Assembly (NCBI GenBank): GCA_012729955.1
Contig: JAAYBX010000099.1
Location: 1 to 44,021 of the forward strand
Source of the DNA: Clostridiaceae bacterium
GTDB lineage: Bacteria; Bacillota; Clostridia; DUPQ01
Direction: 5' to 3'
DNA: 44,021 bases
The notes beneath the pieces were generated by a model. The model saw only the letters and a program-made list of their open reading frames with translations. It did no database searches and was not told the origin of the DNA. Positions within the stretch are counted from its first letter, which is position 1, and each line of letters begins with the position of its first letter. Made by a program: the position numbers and the translations under genes. This document shows positions 8,010-17,167 of the stretch, in pieces.

Positions 8010-9137
8010 TTATTCGTAATCTTCCAGTTTCCATTCATCAAAATAATCTATAAATATCATTCCATCTGGATATTCTTCACATGGATCAATTATTCTTAAT
8101 GGAAACCACATATAATCAGCAATTGAAGTATTACTCCCTATGTCTGTAAATGGATTAAACTTAAATAGGTTCACTTTATATTTTATTGCAAGCTTTATAA
8201 AGTGAAATCCTAATCTGATTGACTTATATTTTCCCAAGAAAATTGCTTCAAAGAAATCTCTGTAGAAGGGGTAAGGGTAATCGATTGTTTTCGGACACCA
8301 TCTGTCTCCTAATGCTATATAAAGATTTTTTTTATTTGGTACTTTAAACACTGAAGATATCTGAGAATGATATGTAGTCTGACTCTTATCGTCAGGAGCA
8401 GGATCTCCTAATACTTTATATGGTCCATGAATATTTTCACTTACTGCTACTTCGCTGGGATTTGGGAAGTATCCTGTTGTTCCGGATGTAATCAGGAAGT
8501 GTTTTTTATTATAAATAAAGTGTGCGGTTGCTTCTCGAACATAAGGAGGACCTGAATGAGGAAAATGAGATGAATATACTTCTGAAACATCAGTATAGTC
8601 ATCATTCAGCTCAGCTATAATTGTTTCAGTATGAACTTTCTCAAACAGGTAATAAGCTTTATTTGTTTCGCTATCTATATATAAGTCAAAATCGCCTCCA
8701 TAAAAGCCAAAAGGCTTTAAGCGGTCTTTTACTATTATGTACGGCCCAAGAATACTATTTGCTGTCAGTACCAATTGAGTTTGGGACCCATCCTTTCGCA
8801 TAATTTTGCACCAGCAGACATAATTGTCATTCTTTTTGTTATAAATAATATGTGGTCTGTCTAGCATAGCTGTGTATGGATTTAGTGAAGAGTTTTCATC
8901 TTCCAAATCAGGTTTAATTATTAAGCCATTATCTTCCCAATTATATAAATCTTTAGAAGAATAACATCTTACTCCATATGTCCATAACTTTGATCCAGGT
9001 TTTGTGAATTCCTTATTTTCACCATAAAAGTAATAAATGTCATTCTTGTCATCATAGAATATTGAACCGCCATGTGCCTGCACCCTGTTTCCATTTATAT
9101 CTACTAATATTTGACCTGGTTTAAATGAAGTATTCAT
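8010..9137 (-). CDS. Glycoside hydrolase family 43-like (five-bladed beta-propeller) protein
   Basis: A 375-residue protein without a signal peptide, so probably intracellular. The opening 'QILVDINGNRVQAHGGSIFY' and 'YYFYGENK' are typical of the GH43 branch related to exo-beta-galactosidases/arabinofuranosidases. Propeller motifs follow: 'VRCYSSKDLYNWEDNG', 'LDRPHIIYNKKNDNYV', 'GGDFDLYIDSETNKAYYLF'. 'YVREATAHFIYNKKHFLITS' carries a likely catalytic Glu. The C-terminal ~60 residues depart from the propeller pattern. It starts at an ATG with GAGGAG upstream. It is convergent with an esterase-like gene. The exact sugar cannot be named from sequence. Confidence 0.75.
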   Translation of the reverse strand: MNTSFKPGQILVDINGNRVQAHGGSIFYDDKNDIYYFYGENKEFTKPGSKLWTYGVRCYSSKDLYNWEDNGLIIKPDLEDENSSLNPYTAMLDRPHIIYNKKNDNYVCWCKIMRKDGSQTQLVLTANSILGPYIIVKDRLKPFGFYGGDFDLYIDSETNKAYYLFEKVHTETIIAELNDDYTDVSEVYSSHFPHSGPPYVREATAHFIYNKKHFLITSGTTGYFPNPSEVAVSENIHGPYKVLGDPAPDDKSQTTYHSQISSVFKVPNKKNLYIALGDRWCPKTIDYPYPFYRDFFEAIFLGKYKSIRLGFHFIKLAIKYKVNLFKFNPFTDIGSNTSIADYMWFPLRIIDPCEEYPDGMIFIDYFDEWKLEDYE

Positions 9138-9350
9138 ATCTCATTCTCCTCAATATGTATGGATTATCAATTAAGTATGAAAGTTTAGTAATAGTGAAAT
9201 ATGTCTTTTACCAAGCTTTACTGTATCTGGCAATAAAAACAATTCTTTCATAAATATTATATCAATATTCTATAGTGATATTGACTTCAATTTTTTTATC
9301 GATAGTGCAAACTTGTTCATGAATACTGAGTAAAAGGTTTAACATAATAA

Positions 9351-9380
9351 TTGTTGTTCAGTTAAAAAGTGTTATATAAT
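9351..9380 (+). promoter_or_regulatory. Putative sigma-A promoter of the diguanylate cyclase gene
   Basis: TTGTTG at 9351-9356 and TATAAT at 9375-9380 with an 18-nt spacer, 35 bp before the ATG. The rest of the 278-bp divergent spacer (9138-9415) is AT-rich and shows nothing else that I recognise. Confidence 0.45.
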
Positions 9381-9415
9381 CAATATGTAAATAAATTTGC
9401 ATATCAAGGTTGAAC

Positions 9416-10597
9416 ATGAAAAAGAAACTGGCTGACACAATAAAAGAGATTATACAGATGGTAGATACTGATAAGGATACTCAGCAGGAATTTAACAAAC
9501 GCTTAATAACAGAGAACATCAGGCGTTTCATCTATCTTCTTGGCATTGTAATCTTTTCGCAGATTGTCTTTATGATTCTGGAAATTGTTGGAGTGGTTAA
9601 TTGGTATACTGCTATCTTTTTCATGAGGATTCTGATTATCTTTTTATGTCTTGCCTTTATTCTGACGATTCACCTAATACAAAAAAACACGTTTAAAAAG
9701 AAATTTACCTACTTGGAAATAATACTTACAATCATGCAGATATTAACTATCTTAATAGGATGTTACTTTGTTATATTCATGTTCAACAGCGGTATATACA
9801 GTTTCAGTACATTGCTTTTAGTTTCATTTGTAGCATCGCTGACTTGTGTTAAGAACCCATACTATGCAGGATTAGTATTTATAATTGTATTTGCTGCTAT
9901 GAGTATATTTATTAATGTCAGCATATTGAGTTTTTCTCTGTGGTATGGGGAATTTTTCATAGGGTTGGTGTTCATGATACTTTTATATATCGGTAATATA
10001 ATGAATTACAACAGGCATCTGAAACTGTTCCTTCAGGAAAAAGAAATCAAAGATATGAATGAACAGTTTAAAATCATGTCCCAGACAGATGATCTGACAG
10101 GCATATACAACAGAAGGAAGATAACAGAAGTTATTGATGACTATATTGGATTATCACAGAAGCATCACAAGTCTTTCTGTATCGCTTTGATAGATATAGA
10201 CCATTTCAAAAATATCAATGATGATTTCGGCCATAGTACCGGCGATAAAGTCTTATACTATTTTTCCAGCAACATCAAATTTCTGATGCATTCAACGCAT
10301 GTTTTATCAAGATGGGGAGGAGATGAATTCATAGTAGTAATGCCAAACTGTAATGATCAGGAAGGAAGCAAGGTAATTGAAGATATACGGATTGGAATCG
10401 AAAGATATAGATTTCCAGATGTCGGTCAAGTTACCTTTTCAGCTGGAATATCCTCTTACGAAGAAGGAGACGATATTTCGAAGCTTATTGATAAAGCGGA
10501 TATAGCTCTTTATGCTTCTAAGAAAAAAGGAAGAAATCAGATTAATGTGTATAATTCAGAGATGAAAAAAGAAGACCGGTTTTTTTCGAACATATAA
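9416..10597 (+). CDS. Membrane-bound diguanylate cyclase (GGDEF)
   Basis: A protein of about 393 residues that makes the second messenger c-di-GMP from two GTP. Residues about 35-205 hold some six hydrophobic helices forming an unassigned membrane sensor. A short linker leads to the GGDEF domain, starting at 'TDDLTGIYNRRKITEVID' with 'ALIDIDHFKNINDDFGHSTG' for metal and GTP binding. The active-site signature is 'RWGGDEFIVV' near residue 300. No RxxD inhibitory site is evident just before it, and there is no EAL domain. TTG 9410 is in frame, but the ATG at 9416 is 7 nt from AAGG. The signal sensed is unknown. Confidence 0.92.
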   Translation: MKKKLADTIKEIIQMVDTDKDTQQEFNKRLITENIRRFIYLLGIVIFSQIVFMILEIVGVVNWYTAIFFMRILIIFLCLAFILTIHLIQKNTFKKKFTYLEIILTIMQILTILIGCYFVIFMFNSGIYSFSTLLLVSFVASLTCVKNPYYAGLVFIIVFAAMSIFINVSILSFSLWYGEFFIGLVFMILLYIGNIMNYNRHLKLFLQEKEIKDMNEQFKIMSQTDDLTGIYNRRKITEVIDDYIGLSQKHHKSFCIALIDIDHFKNINDDFGHSTGDKVLYYFSSNIKFLMHSTHVLSRWGGDEFIVVMPNCNDQEGSKVIEDIRIGIERYRFPDVGQVTFSAGISSYEEGDDISKLIDKADIALYASKKKGRNQINVYNSEMKKEDRFFSNI

Positions 10598-10730
10598 TTG
10601 AATTTGTTAATGCAATTTATTACAGTATAATGATATATGCCTTCTTCTTTGATTTCTAAGATAAATTCACAAGTTACTACATCTTTACTTTGAAATATTG
10701 CTTTTCAGACTGATTTCCACTTTGTAAACA

Positions 10731-11219
10731 TCAGAAAATCACGTTGCTTCGTCTTTCCATTATGACAGTGTCTGTCCATATCCCATCTGAATCTTTGGCT
10801 ATCTTTTCTCTTGTGCCTATGATACGGAATCCGCATTTCATATGGAAACTGATACTTGCATGGTTCGTAGCTATTATTGAAGAGTATAAAGTCCAGATTC
10901 CATGTTCTTCTGATAAACTGATAAGCTTTTGCATCAGAGTGTATCCTATGTGCTGCCGCATTCTATCTTTATCTATATATATGCTTACTTCTGCAACTCC
11001 TTTATATGCTTGTCTGCAGCTTGTAGGACTTAAAGCTACCCAACCATCTATCTTACCTTCAGGGTTAACAGAAACCAGCCTGCATTCCCTTAAGTGAGAG
11101 TTATCCCATGAAGAGTATTCAGGTGCAGCAGTTTCGAATGTAGCGTTCTTCGAATCGATACCTTGCTGGTAAATCCTTTTTATTTCATTCCAGTCTCCTG
11201 GTTGCATTTCACGGATCAT
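10731..11219 (-). CDS. GNAT N-acetyltransferase, phosphinothricin-acetyltransferase-like
   Basis: A 162-residue GNAT enzyme that transfers acetyl from acetyl-CoA to a small amine. 'MIREMQPGDWNEIKRIYQQG' and 'NATFETAAPEYSSWD' are typical of the PAT/YwnH group. 'GVAEVSIYIDKDRMRQHIGY' includes the acetyl-CoA pyrophosphate loop, though the usual Q/R-x-x-G-x-G/A is altered to RQHIGY. 'NHASISFHMKCGFRIIGTRE' is the C-terminal motif. The open frame extends 41 codons further upstream, but that part is hydrophobic and off-family, so I choose the ATG at 11219. The substrate is not determinable. It converges with the diguanylate cyclase gene; the 130-bp gap between them shows no clear terminator. Confidence 0.86.
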   Translation of the reverse strand: MIREMQPGDWNEIKRIYQQGIDSKNATFETAAPEYSSWDNSHLRECRLVSVNPEGKIDGWVALSPTSCRQAYKGVAEVSIYIDKDRMRQHIGYTLMQKLISLSEEHGIWTLYSSIIATNHASISFHMKCGFRIIGTREKIAKDSDGIWTDTVIMERRSNVIF

Positions 11220-11374
11220 ATGATATAATCCTCTTTCCCGATTATGAATTGTAAAAATTATATAACACAAACAAAAAGATAGGAATATCCAAACATATAA
11301 GCTTTGCTGTATAATTAGATAAGAATAGTAACACATATGCATATCAAATTATCGAATTTATAAAGGGGATGTCA

Positions 11375-12139
11375 ATGGCTAATCATAATCATGAAGATTT
11401 AATTAATTCATTTCAATCTTTCAGTAAAGATGAGGAACTGCTTTCAAAAGTTATTGAATTTTTTCCATACCCTATCCAGATTTATTCGCCTGACGGCACG
11501 TCTGCAATGGTTAATAAAGCCATGCTGAATGAATATCATACACAGGATGCAAATCTGGTAGTGGGAAAGTATAATATTTTTACAGATCCCTCGATCATAA
11601 AGATGGGGCAGCTAAGCAAAGTTAAAAAAGCTTTTAAAGGTGAAACTGTATTTTTCAAAAACATCAAGGTCCCACTTGATTACATCAAATTAAGGTATGG
11701 CATAGTAGATATGGATTTAGAAGCAGTATTTCAGGACATAACGTTATTTCCGATATTCGATAATAAAAGAAATGTTGCATATGTTGCAGCTTTTTTGATG
11801 AATAGGGAAGTGTATAAAAGCAGAGATAAGATTGAAAAAGCCAGGATGTATATCGAAAAGAACTGGAACGAAAAATTTAACTTAGAAGAAATAGCTTCTT
11901 TTGTAGGCTTAAGCAGAGCGCATTTTGCAAAACTTTTCAAAAATCATACAGGTATCACCCCATTTGAACATTATAACAATTACAGGATCAGTAAGGTGAA
12001 AGAAAAGCTTATAGATACCAATCTTTCGATATTTCAAGCTTTTAATGAATGCGGCATGGAATATAACGGCCATTATGCAAAGGTGTTCAAGGAACTTACT
12101 GGGTATTCTCCATCTGAATATAGAAAAAAGATGGAATAA
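11375..12139 (+). CDS. PAS-AraC family transcriptional regulator (copy 1 of 3)
   Basis: A regulator of about 254 residues. The N-terminal half (about 25-145) is a PAS-like sensor: 'VIEFFPYPIQIYSPDGTSAM', 'VVGKYNIFTDP', 'DITLFPIFDNKRNVAYVAAF'. The C-terminal ~105 residues are a two-HTH AraC domain ('FNLEEIASFVGLSRAHFAKL', ending in GYSPSEYRKKM). The ATG at 11375 is 7 nt from AAAGGGG; the ATG at 11369 is too close. It is the first of three tandem paralogs sharing this architecture, separated from the second by 156 bp. The ligand and target genes are unknown; the large surface protein downstream is one possible target. Confidence 0.88.
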   Translation: MANHNHEDLINSFQSFSKDEELLSKVIEFFPYPIQIYSPDGTSAMVNKAMLNEYHTQDANLVVGKYNIFTDPSIIKMGQLSKVKKAFKGETVFFKNIKVPLDYIKLRYGIVDMDLEAVFQDITLFPIFDNKRNVAYVAAFLMNREVYKSRDKIEKARMYIEKNWNEKFNLEEIASFVGLSRAHFAKLFKNHTGITPFEHYNNYRISKVKEKLIDTNLSIFQAFNECGMEYNGHYAKVFKELTGYSPSEYRKKME

Positions 12140-12295
12140 ATGAGGACAGCTTAAGCACGTAAACGGTTTTACTTCTTTGTTATATAATAAATAGTATATA
12201 ATACTAATAGTGCATTACTTGACATAACAAATAATCTGAATAAAGCCATTATGTTTTCATTAATAAATCAAGTAATCGTGTTGTGGTAAGGGGAT

Positions 12296-13066
12296 ATGAC
12301 AGAAAAAGAACAAAACAACGTTAATAGTTCGTTTTATCCTATATGCGAAAATACAGAACTGCTATCTAAAATGATGGAATTCTTTATTTTTCCTGTACTA
12401 TATTTATCGCTAGAAGGAACTTTGCTCTATGCTAACAAGACATTTCTTTTAAAATACAATTTGGAAAATATTGATTCAATCAAAGTTAATTTCAATATTT
12501 TCAATGATCCGGAAATTAAACAAAAAGACAAAAGGGGAGTAATACTTAAGGCTTTTAAAGGTGAAACAGTGTTTTTAAGCGATGTGGATATTGATATTGA
12601 TGAAATTATAAAAAGTTATGGAGCATGCGGGGTTAATGCTTGCAATACCTATATGGATATCGTTTTGTTCCCAATTAAGAGTGAATGCAACAGAATGATA
12701 GGAGTTGCTGTACTTTTAGCATGTAATAACAAAGAAGAAAATGAAGTAATTATTAATGCTAAAAAGTATATTAAACAGAATTACATGAACAAATATGTTA
12801 TAGGGGAAGCATCAGATTATCTTCATTTCAGTAAATCATATTTTATTAAGCTATTCAAAAACAGCACAAACATTACACCGCATGAGTTTCTTATGTCATA
12901 CAAGCTTGAACTAGTAAAAGAAAAGCTGATTTCGTCCGGTATGACTGTAAAACAGGCATTTTGCGAGAGTAATCTTGTATATAACGGGCATATGGCAGAT
13001 GAGTTTAGAAAAAAATATGGCAGACTCCCATTGAGTTACAAAAAATCAGTTATAAAAGGAGAATAG
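12296..13066 (+). CDS. PAS-AraC family transcriptional regulator (copy 2 of 3)
   Basis: A 256-residue paralog of its neighbours. The PAS-like half ('MEFFIFPVLYLSLEGTLLYA', 'FNIFNDPEIKQ', 'KAFKGETVFLSDVD') carries an unusual Cys-containing insert, GACGVNACNTYMD, and later LLACNNKEEN, absent from the other two copies. The AraC half is present ('ASDYLHFSKSYFIKLFKNST', 'GRLPLSYKKS') but its final helix is less canonical. The start is the ATG at 12296 behind AAGGGG. It is 3 bp from the third copy, so the two are co-transcribed. The cysteines could sense redox or metal, which is speculative. Confidence 0.85.
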   Translation: MTEKEQNNVNSSFYPICENTELLSKMMEFFIFPVLYLSLEGTLLYANKTFLLKYNLENIDSIKVNFNIFNDPEIKQKDKRGVILKAFKGETVFLSDVDIDIDEIIKSYGACGVNACNTYMDIVLFPIKSECNRMIGVAVLLACNNKEENEVIINAKKYIKQNYMNKYVIGEASDYLHFSKSYFIKLFKNSTNITPHEFLMSYKLELVKEKLISSGMTVKQAFCESNLVYNGHMADEFRKKYGRLPLSYKKSVIKGE

Positions 13067-13069
13067 ATT

Positions 13070-13846
13070 GTGGAAGAGAATTTGCAGGATAAAAAAGATA
13101 AACTAACAGAATCAATAGTCTCTATGTATGATAATAAGGAGCTTCTAGTAAAAATAATAGACTTTTTTCCTTATCCGATACAGATATTTTCACTTGATGG
13201 TACAGCAAAAATAATTAATGATGCTACATTGAAAATGATAGGTATAAAAAAAAGGGAGAATCATGTAGGTAAATACAATGTTTTTAAAGATCCCATAATC
13301 CAGGAACTAGGCTGCATGGACGAAGTTAAGCAGGTATTGGATGGAAAGACTGTGTATTTAAAGGATTTTAATGCTCCTTATAGAAGGATGAAAGATTTTT
13401 TTGATCTTGAGGAAAAAGAAGTAAAAACAATAAGTTCAGATATTACCTGCTTTCCGTTATATAACAATGAAGGGGTTATGGAGCATTTTGCTGCAGTATT
13501 TGTATTTAAAAAGATATATGGCATTAAAGAGGAGATAAGCAGAGCCAAAAGGTACATGGATACACACTGGATTGAGTCATTTGATGCAGAATCAATCGCA
13601 AAAATAGCTTTTATGAGCAAGAAACATTTTACAAAACTTTTTAAAGAACAGTATGGAATGACTCCTCATGATTACTACTTCGATTTGAAAATACGAAAAC
13701 TGCAGGAGAAACTTCTGGATCGGAAAATCACAATTTCACAAGCTTTTTCAATATGCAATATTGACTACACAGGATATTACATAAAACTGTTTAAACAGAA
13801 AACCGGTTGCTCTCCTTCAGAATTCAGAAACAGTAAAAAAAGATAA
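13070..13846 (+). CDS. PAS-AraC family transcriptional regulator (copy 3 of 3)
   Basis: A 258-residue paralog starting at GTG 13070, 8 nt from AAAGGAG and 3 bp after copy 2. It is closer to copy 1 than to copy 2 in the sensor half ('IIDFFPYPIQIFSLDGTAKI', 'HVGKYNVFKDPIIQELG', 'DITCFPLYNNEGVMEHFAAV'). The AraC half reads 'DAESIAKIAFMSKKHFTKLF', ending GCSPSEFRNSKKR. The 207-bp spacer before the next gene is AT-rich and contains only a weak dyad (about 13984-14013), with no recognisable riboswitch. Confidence 0.88.
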   Translation: MEENLQDKKDKLTESIVSMYDNKELLVKIIDFFPYPIQIFSLDGTAKIINDATLKMIGIKKRENHVGKYNVFKDPIIQELGCMDEVKQVLDGKTVYLKDFNAPYRRMKDFFDLEEKEVKTISSDITCFPLYNNEGVMEHFAAVFVFKKIYGIKEEISRAKRYMDTHWIESFDAESIAKIAFMSKKHFTKLFKEQYGMTPHDYYFDLKIRKLQEKLLDRKITISQAFSICNIDYTGYYIKLFKQKTGCSPSEFRNSKKR

Positions 13847-14053
13847 ATATCCCTGAATAATACTATCTTTACTAAATAAGAGTATATATACCGTATACCT
13901 ATAGATAGATAATTAATAAAATAAATATAGTAGTGATAGTTTTAAAAACAGAAGATTTATGAAGATTTTGTGAATTTATAAATGACAGGTTGTAAAGCAA
14001 ACTACCACTGTTACAAATGATTAGAAAATTTAATAGTAAGGAGATTTCGCATT

Positions 14054-17000
14054 ATGAGGGCAAACATAAAGAAAGTGTTATCTTTGCTGATTGTATTATG
14101 CTTATTAGCAGCATATATACAACCGGCAGTATTCACAGTTTTGGCAGTCGGAACACCAGTCTGTGAGATAAACTCAATTGTTTATGATACATTTGCTGAT
14201 GCTTTAGCTGCTGTAAGTACAGATGAAACAATCAGACTGCTCAGTAACATAAACTACAACAGCGGTGTATCTATCAATGACATGAATATTACATTCGACC
14301 TTAACGGGTATACCTTAAATGTCATTAATCCTAATGATACAGGGGCTTATCTGGACCAGTGCGGGTTATATGTATCTGGAGTATCTGCTGTTAATATAAC
14401 CGGTACAGGAGAGTTTAATGTTCAGGGTAACAGGTATGGTGTTTATGCAACCTGCTTAACTGCAGGTGATACAAACGTAACAGTTACAAATGCATCAAGC
14501 CCTGCTGGAACAGGAGTATATTCAGATAAAGCTACAGTAACAGTTAAGAATGATATTAATTCGGGGTATGAAGGAGCGTTTGCTAATACAGAATCAAATA
14601 TTACGATTGAAGGTGATGTCATTGTGCACGGGGATAGCAGTTCTGGACTGAATATGATCTTTTCTTCCACTTTTACAGTCTATGGGGATATCTCTGTTAC
14701 TGGTGACTATATGGAAGGTATCAGAGGTAATGATAGTTGCAGTGTTACTGTGCATGGTAATGTTGACTGTACTGGAATAGGTACTGTCGGTGTTAGTTCA
14801 AATAATACGATAGTAGTAGTAAATGGTAATGTAAGAGCTCATATGACAGGTATCAAGGCAAGATCAGGCAGTAATATTACAGTTAATGGTGATATCACTT
14901 CATATGGCACTTCAGATGATGGTCTTTTAGGTGGTATCAGAAATGCTGTTTATGCATATGCTGGATCTACTGTAACAGTCCATGGAAATCTGTATTCAGA
15001 AAATATCGGAGTTTATATAACAGATGAATGGGGAGCAAGAATATCTTCCACTGTGACTGTAAACGGTTTTATCCAGGCTGCAGCTAGAGCGAATAGTAGT
15101 TATGTATACTTTGCTACTGATGATATCGGTATGATATTTGAAGATGGGTTACTTGATGATCCTGTGATGATCGGTTATAGAAAATACAATAATGCTAGCG
15201 GAGTGGTTTATGTATCAAAATTCGGTGGAGGAACAGGAACAATTGCAGATCCGTATATAATAAACCACTCTCACCAGTTATATAATGTCAGAGAGAATCT
15301 GGCAGATAATTTCCAGCTTGGAAATGACATTGATATGACATATTTTGTTCCAGATAACGGGTGGATGCCAATTGGCAGACAGGCCAGACAGTTTTCAGGT
15401 ATATTTGATGGTAACAATAAAATTATAAGCAATCTGAAAATGCAGCGGGAAACTCTGGCAGTCACTCCAAGATATCTTGGGCTTTTTGCATACACTAGCA
15501 CAACAGCACAAATTAAAGACATGAGCCTGACTAATGTTAATATACGCGGATGGGACAATATCGGCAGTGTGGTTGGATATAATAATGGTCATGTTCTTAA
15601 TGTCAATGCAAGTGTCACATTAAACTGTACAGATGACTTAGGAGGTCTGGTAGGATATAACAAAGGAACTATTGAAAATTCGTATGCTACTGGAACACTG
15701 ACCAATGGCACATTTTATGCTGGAGGTATAGCAGGACATAATGATGGAACCATAAGGAACTCATATTTTCGTGGTACAGTAAATGGTGACGAATATAATG
15801 GAGGTCTTGTAGGTTATAACAGAGGATCGGTTTATGACAGTTATGCTGAAATTACTGTCAATGGCTACTGGAGAACAGCAGGGCTGGTCGGATATAATAT
15901 GGGACTGGTAAAAGATTCCTACTCAACAGGTTCGGTTATATCAGATGGTGATTATGTCGGCGGTCTTGCGGGAGTAAATACTAATTTTACAACAGGTCCT
16001 GTATACCTTGGAGTTATTGACTCCTGCTACTCAACTTGTTCAGTGCAAGGCGATTATTATATCGGAGGTTTAGTCGGGTATAATGATGCTGAGATTAAAC
16101 TGAGTTATGCTACAGGTAATGTATCTGGAGAATATGATATTGGAGGTCTTGTCGGTGCACATTATGATTCAACATATGCACTTCTTGAAAACAGTTATGC
16201 AAGAGGGAATGCGTCAGGAAGAGGAAGTGTCGGCGGACTAACCGGCTTAAATGAAAAAACTGTTCAAAACTGCTATTCAACAGGTACAGTAACCAAGGTT
16301 GGTTCATATGGCGGACTTATTGGAGATGATCTGTCATCTAGCGGTGTTACTAATGCGTCATATTGGGATACACAGACATCAAATGCTTCCACTTCTCATG
16401 GTGGAGAAGGTAAAACCACTGTTTTAATGAAGACCGCTTCTACTTTTAGTTCATGGGATTTTAGCACAATATGGGGTATTAACGGCACAGATAATGATGG
16501 TTACCCGTATTTAAGATGGCAGGGATTCAGCTTAGTTTTACCTGTGGTAAGTGCAGTAAGCTTAAATAATATTACTAGGAATGATGTAACATTGAATTTT
16601 AATTCAGATACTGCAGGTACATACTACTATGTTATATATTCTGCGACAGACAGTACTCCTAATGCCGCAATAGTTAAGGCTCAAGGAGCAGCTATATCAA
16701 AAGGTACAGATAACGCATTAGCTGCATCAAATACAACATCAGTAACCGGATTAACTGCTGGAACCGCTTATAAAGCATATGTTGTTGTTGAAAATGCGGC
16801 AGGTACATTATCTAATGTTTCTGAGGCATCATTTTCGACTTTGCCTTCAAACACTATTCCAAACCGTAAGGTATCAGTTACAGGCACATATTCCGAAACA
16901 GTAACAGTGAACAATCCGTTCTCGTTAAATCTTAATGATATATTCGAGGATGCGGACTTGGATCCTCTGACATATACAGTATCGATAGCCGGAGCTGCCA

Positions 17001-17167
17001 AGATTGCTGCCGCTTCGAACTATACATATACACCTGCAATTGCAGGGGACACAGTACTGGTATTTAAAGCCAATGACGGGACTGCTGAATCGACAGACAC
17101 ATACACTGTAACAGTCACAGCTGTTACACCTACATATGCTTTAACCATAGCTGCAGGAACAGGCTGA
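14054..17167 (+). CDS. Large secreted surface protein, N-terminal part (beta-helix, GLUG repeats, FN3-like), ending at an in-frame UGA
   Basis: 1037 residues as read. Residues 1-31 are a Sec signal peptide (MRANIKKVLSLLIVLCLLAA then a cleavage region near FTVLA). Residues ~60-375 are Thr/Val/Gly-rich strands of a right-handed beta-helix (repeated 'VTVHGNV'-type turns). From ~500 to 790 there are about eight GLUG-like repeats ('GGLVGYNKGTIENSYATGTL' type). An FN3-like domain (~835-925), a cadherin-like repeat (930-1023) and the first residues of an InlB_B-type repeat follow. The frame stops at TGA 17165-17167 where the repeat expects Gly (AAGTG-x-NITAG), and it continues in the same frame to 19381. 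Without the continuation the product is secreted but lacks SLH wall anchors. The role is probably adhesion or glycan binding, by inference. Confidence 0.85.
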   Translation: MRANIKKVLSLLIVLCLLAAYIQPAVFTVLAVGTPVCEINSIVYDTFADALAAVSTDETIRLLSNINYNSGVSINDMNITFDLNGYTLNVINPNDTGAYLDQCGLYVSGVSAVNITGTGEFNVQGNRYGVYATCLTAGDTNVTVTNASSPAGTGVYSDKATVTVKNDINSGYEGAFANTESNITIEGDVIVHGDSSSGLNMIFSSTFTVYGDISVTGDYMEGIRGNDSCSVTVHGNVDCTGIGTVGVSSNNTIVVVNGNVRAHMTGIKARSGSNITVNGDITSYGTSDDGLLGGIRNAVYAYAGSTVTVHGNLYSENIGVYITDEWGARISSTVTVNGFIQAAARANSSYVYFATDDIGMIFEDGLLDDPVMIGYRKYNNASGVVYVSKFGGGTGTIADPYIINHSHQLYNVRENLADNFQLGNDIDMTYFVPDNGWMPIGRQARQFSGIFDGNNKIISNLKMQRETLAVTPRYLGLFAYTSTTAQIKDMSLTNVNIRGWDNIGSVVGYNNGHVLNVNASVTLNCTDDLGGLVGYNKGTIENSYATGTLTNGTFYAGGIAGHNDGTIRNSYFRGTVNGDEYNGGLVGYNRGSVYDSYAEITVNGYWRTAGLVGYNMGLVKDSYSTGSVISDGDYVGGLAGVNTNFTTGPVYLGVIDSCYSTCSVQGDYYIGGLVGYNDAEIKLSYATGNVSGEYDIGGLVGAHYDSTYALLENSYARGNASGRGSVGGLTGLNEKTVQNCYSTGTVTKVGSYGGLIGDDLSSSGVTNASYWDTQTSNASTSHGGEGKTTVLMKTASTFSSWDFSTIWGINGTDNDGYPYLRWQGFSLVLPVVSAVSLNNITRNDVTLNFNSDTAGTYYYVIYSATDSTPNAAIVKAQGAAISKGTDNALAASNTTSVTGLTAGTAYKAYVVVENAAGTLSNVSEASFSTLPSNTIPNRKVSVTGTYSETVTVNNPFSLNLNDIFEDADLDPLTYTVSIAGAAKIAAASNYTYTPAIAGDTVLVFKANDGTAESTDTYTVTVTAVTPTYALTIAAGTG
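16844..17123 (+). repeat. Direct repeat copy A (280 bp) in the surface protein gene
   Basis: It begins CCTTCAAACACTATTCCAAA and ends ACAGTCACAGCTG. It encodes one cadherin-like domain. It matches copy B, 813 bp further on, with only about two mismatches by eye (CTTAAT/CTCAAT and TCGAAC/GCGAAC). Confidence 0.95.

Noticed and set aside
13984-14020. c-di-GMP riboswitch before the surface protein gene
   Set aside because: The stretch with GTAAAGCAAACTACC looks superficially similar, but the conserved tetraloop, receptor and GCAAAGCC parts are not there.
14054-17123. CRISPR or tandem DNA repeat array
   Set aside because: The periodicity is at the protein level (GLUG and beta-helix repeats) and the DNA units differ too much.
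17165-17167. UGA recoded as glycine (as in SR1/Gracilibacteria) or tryptophan
   Set aside because: Other genes end cleanly at UGA, for example pflA (2469-2471) and the PLP lyase (38655-38657), where read-through would fuse unrelated proteins. The lineage markers are also Bacillota.
17165-17167. Selenocysteine insertion at the UGA
   Set aside because: The position is a structural Gly in a repeat of a secreted protein with no redox role, and I see no hairpin of bacterial SECIS form directly after it.
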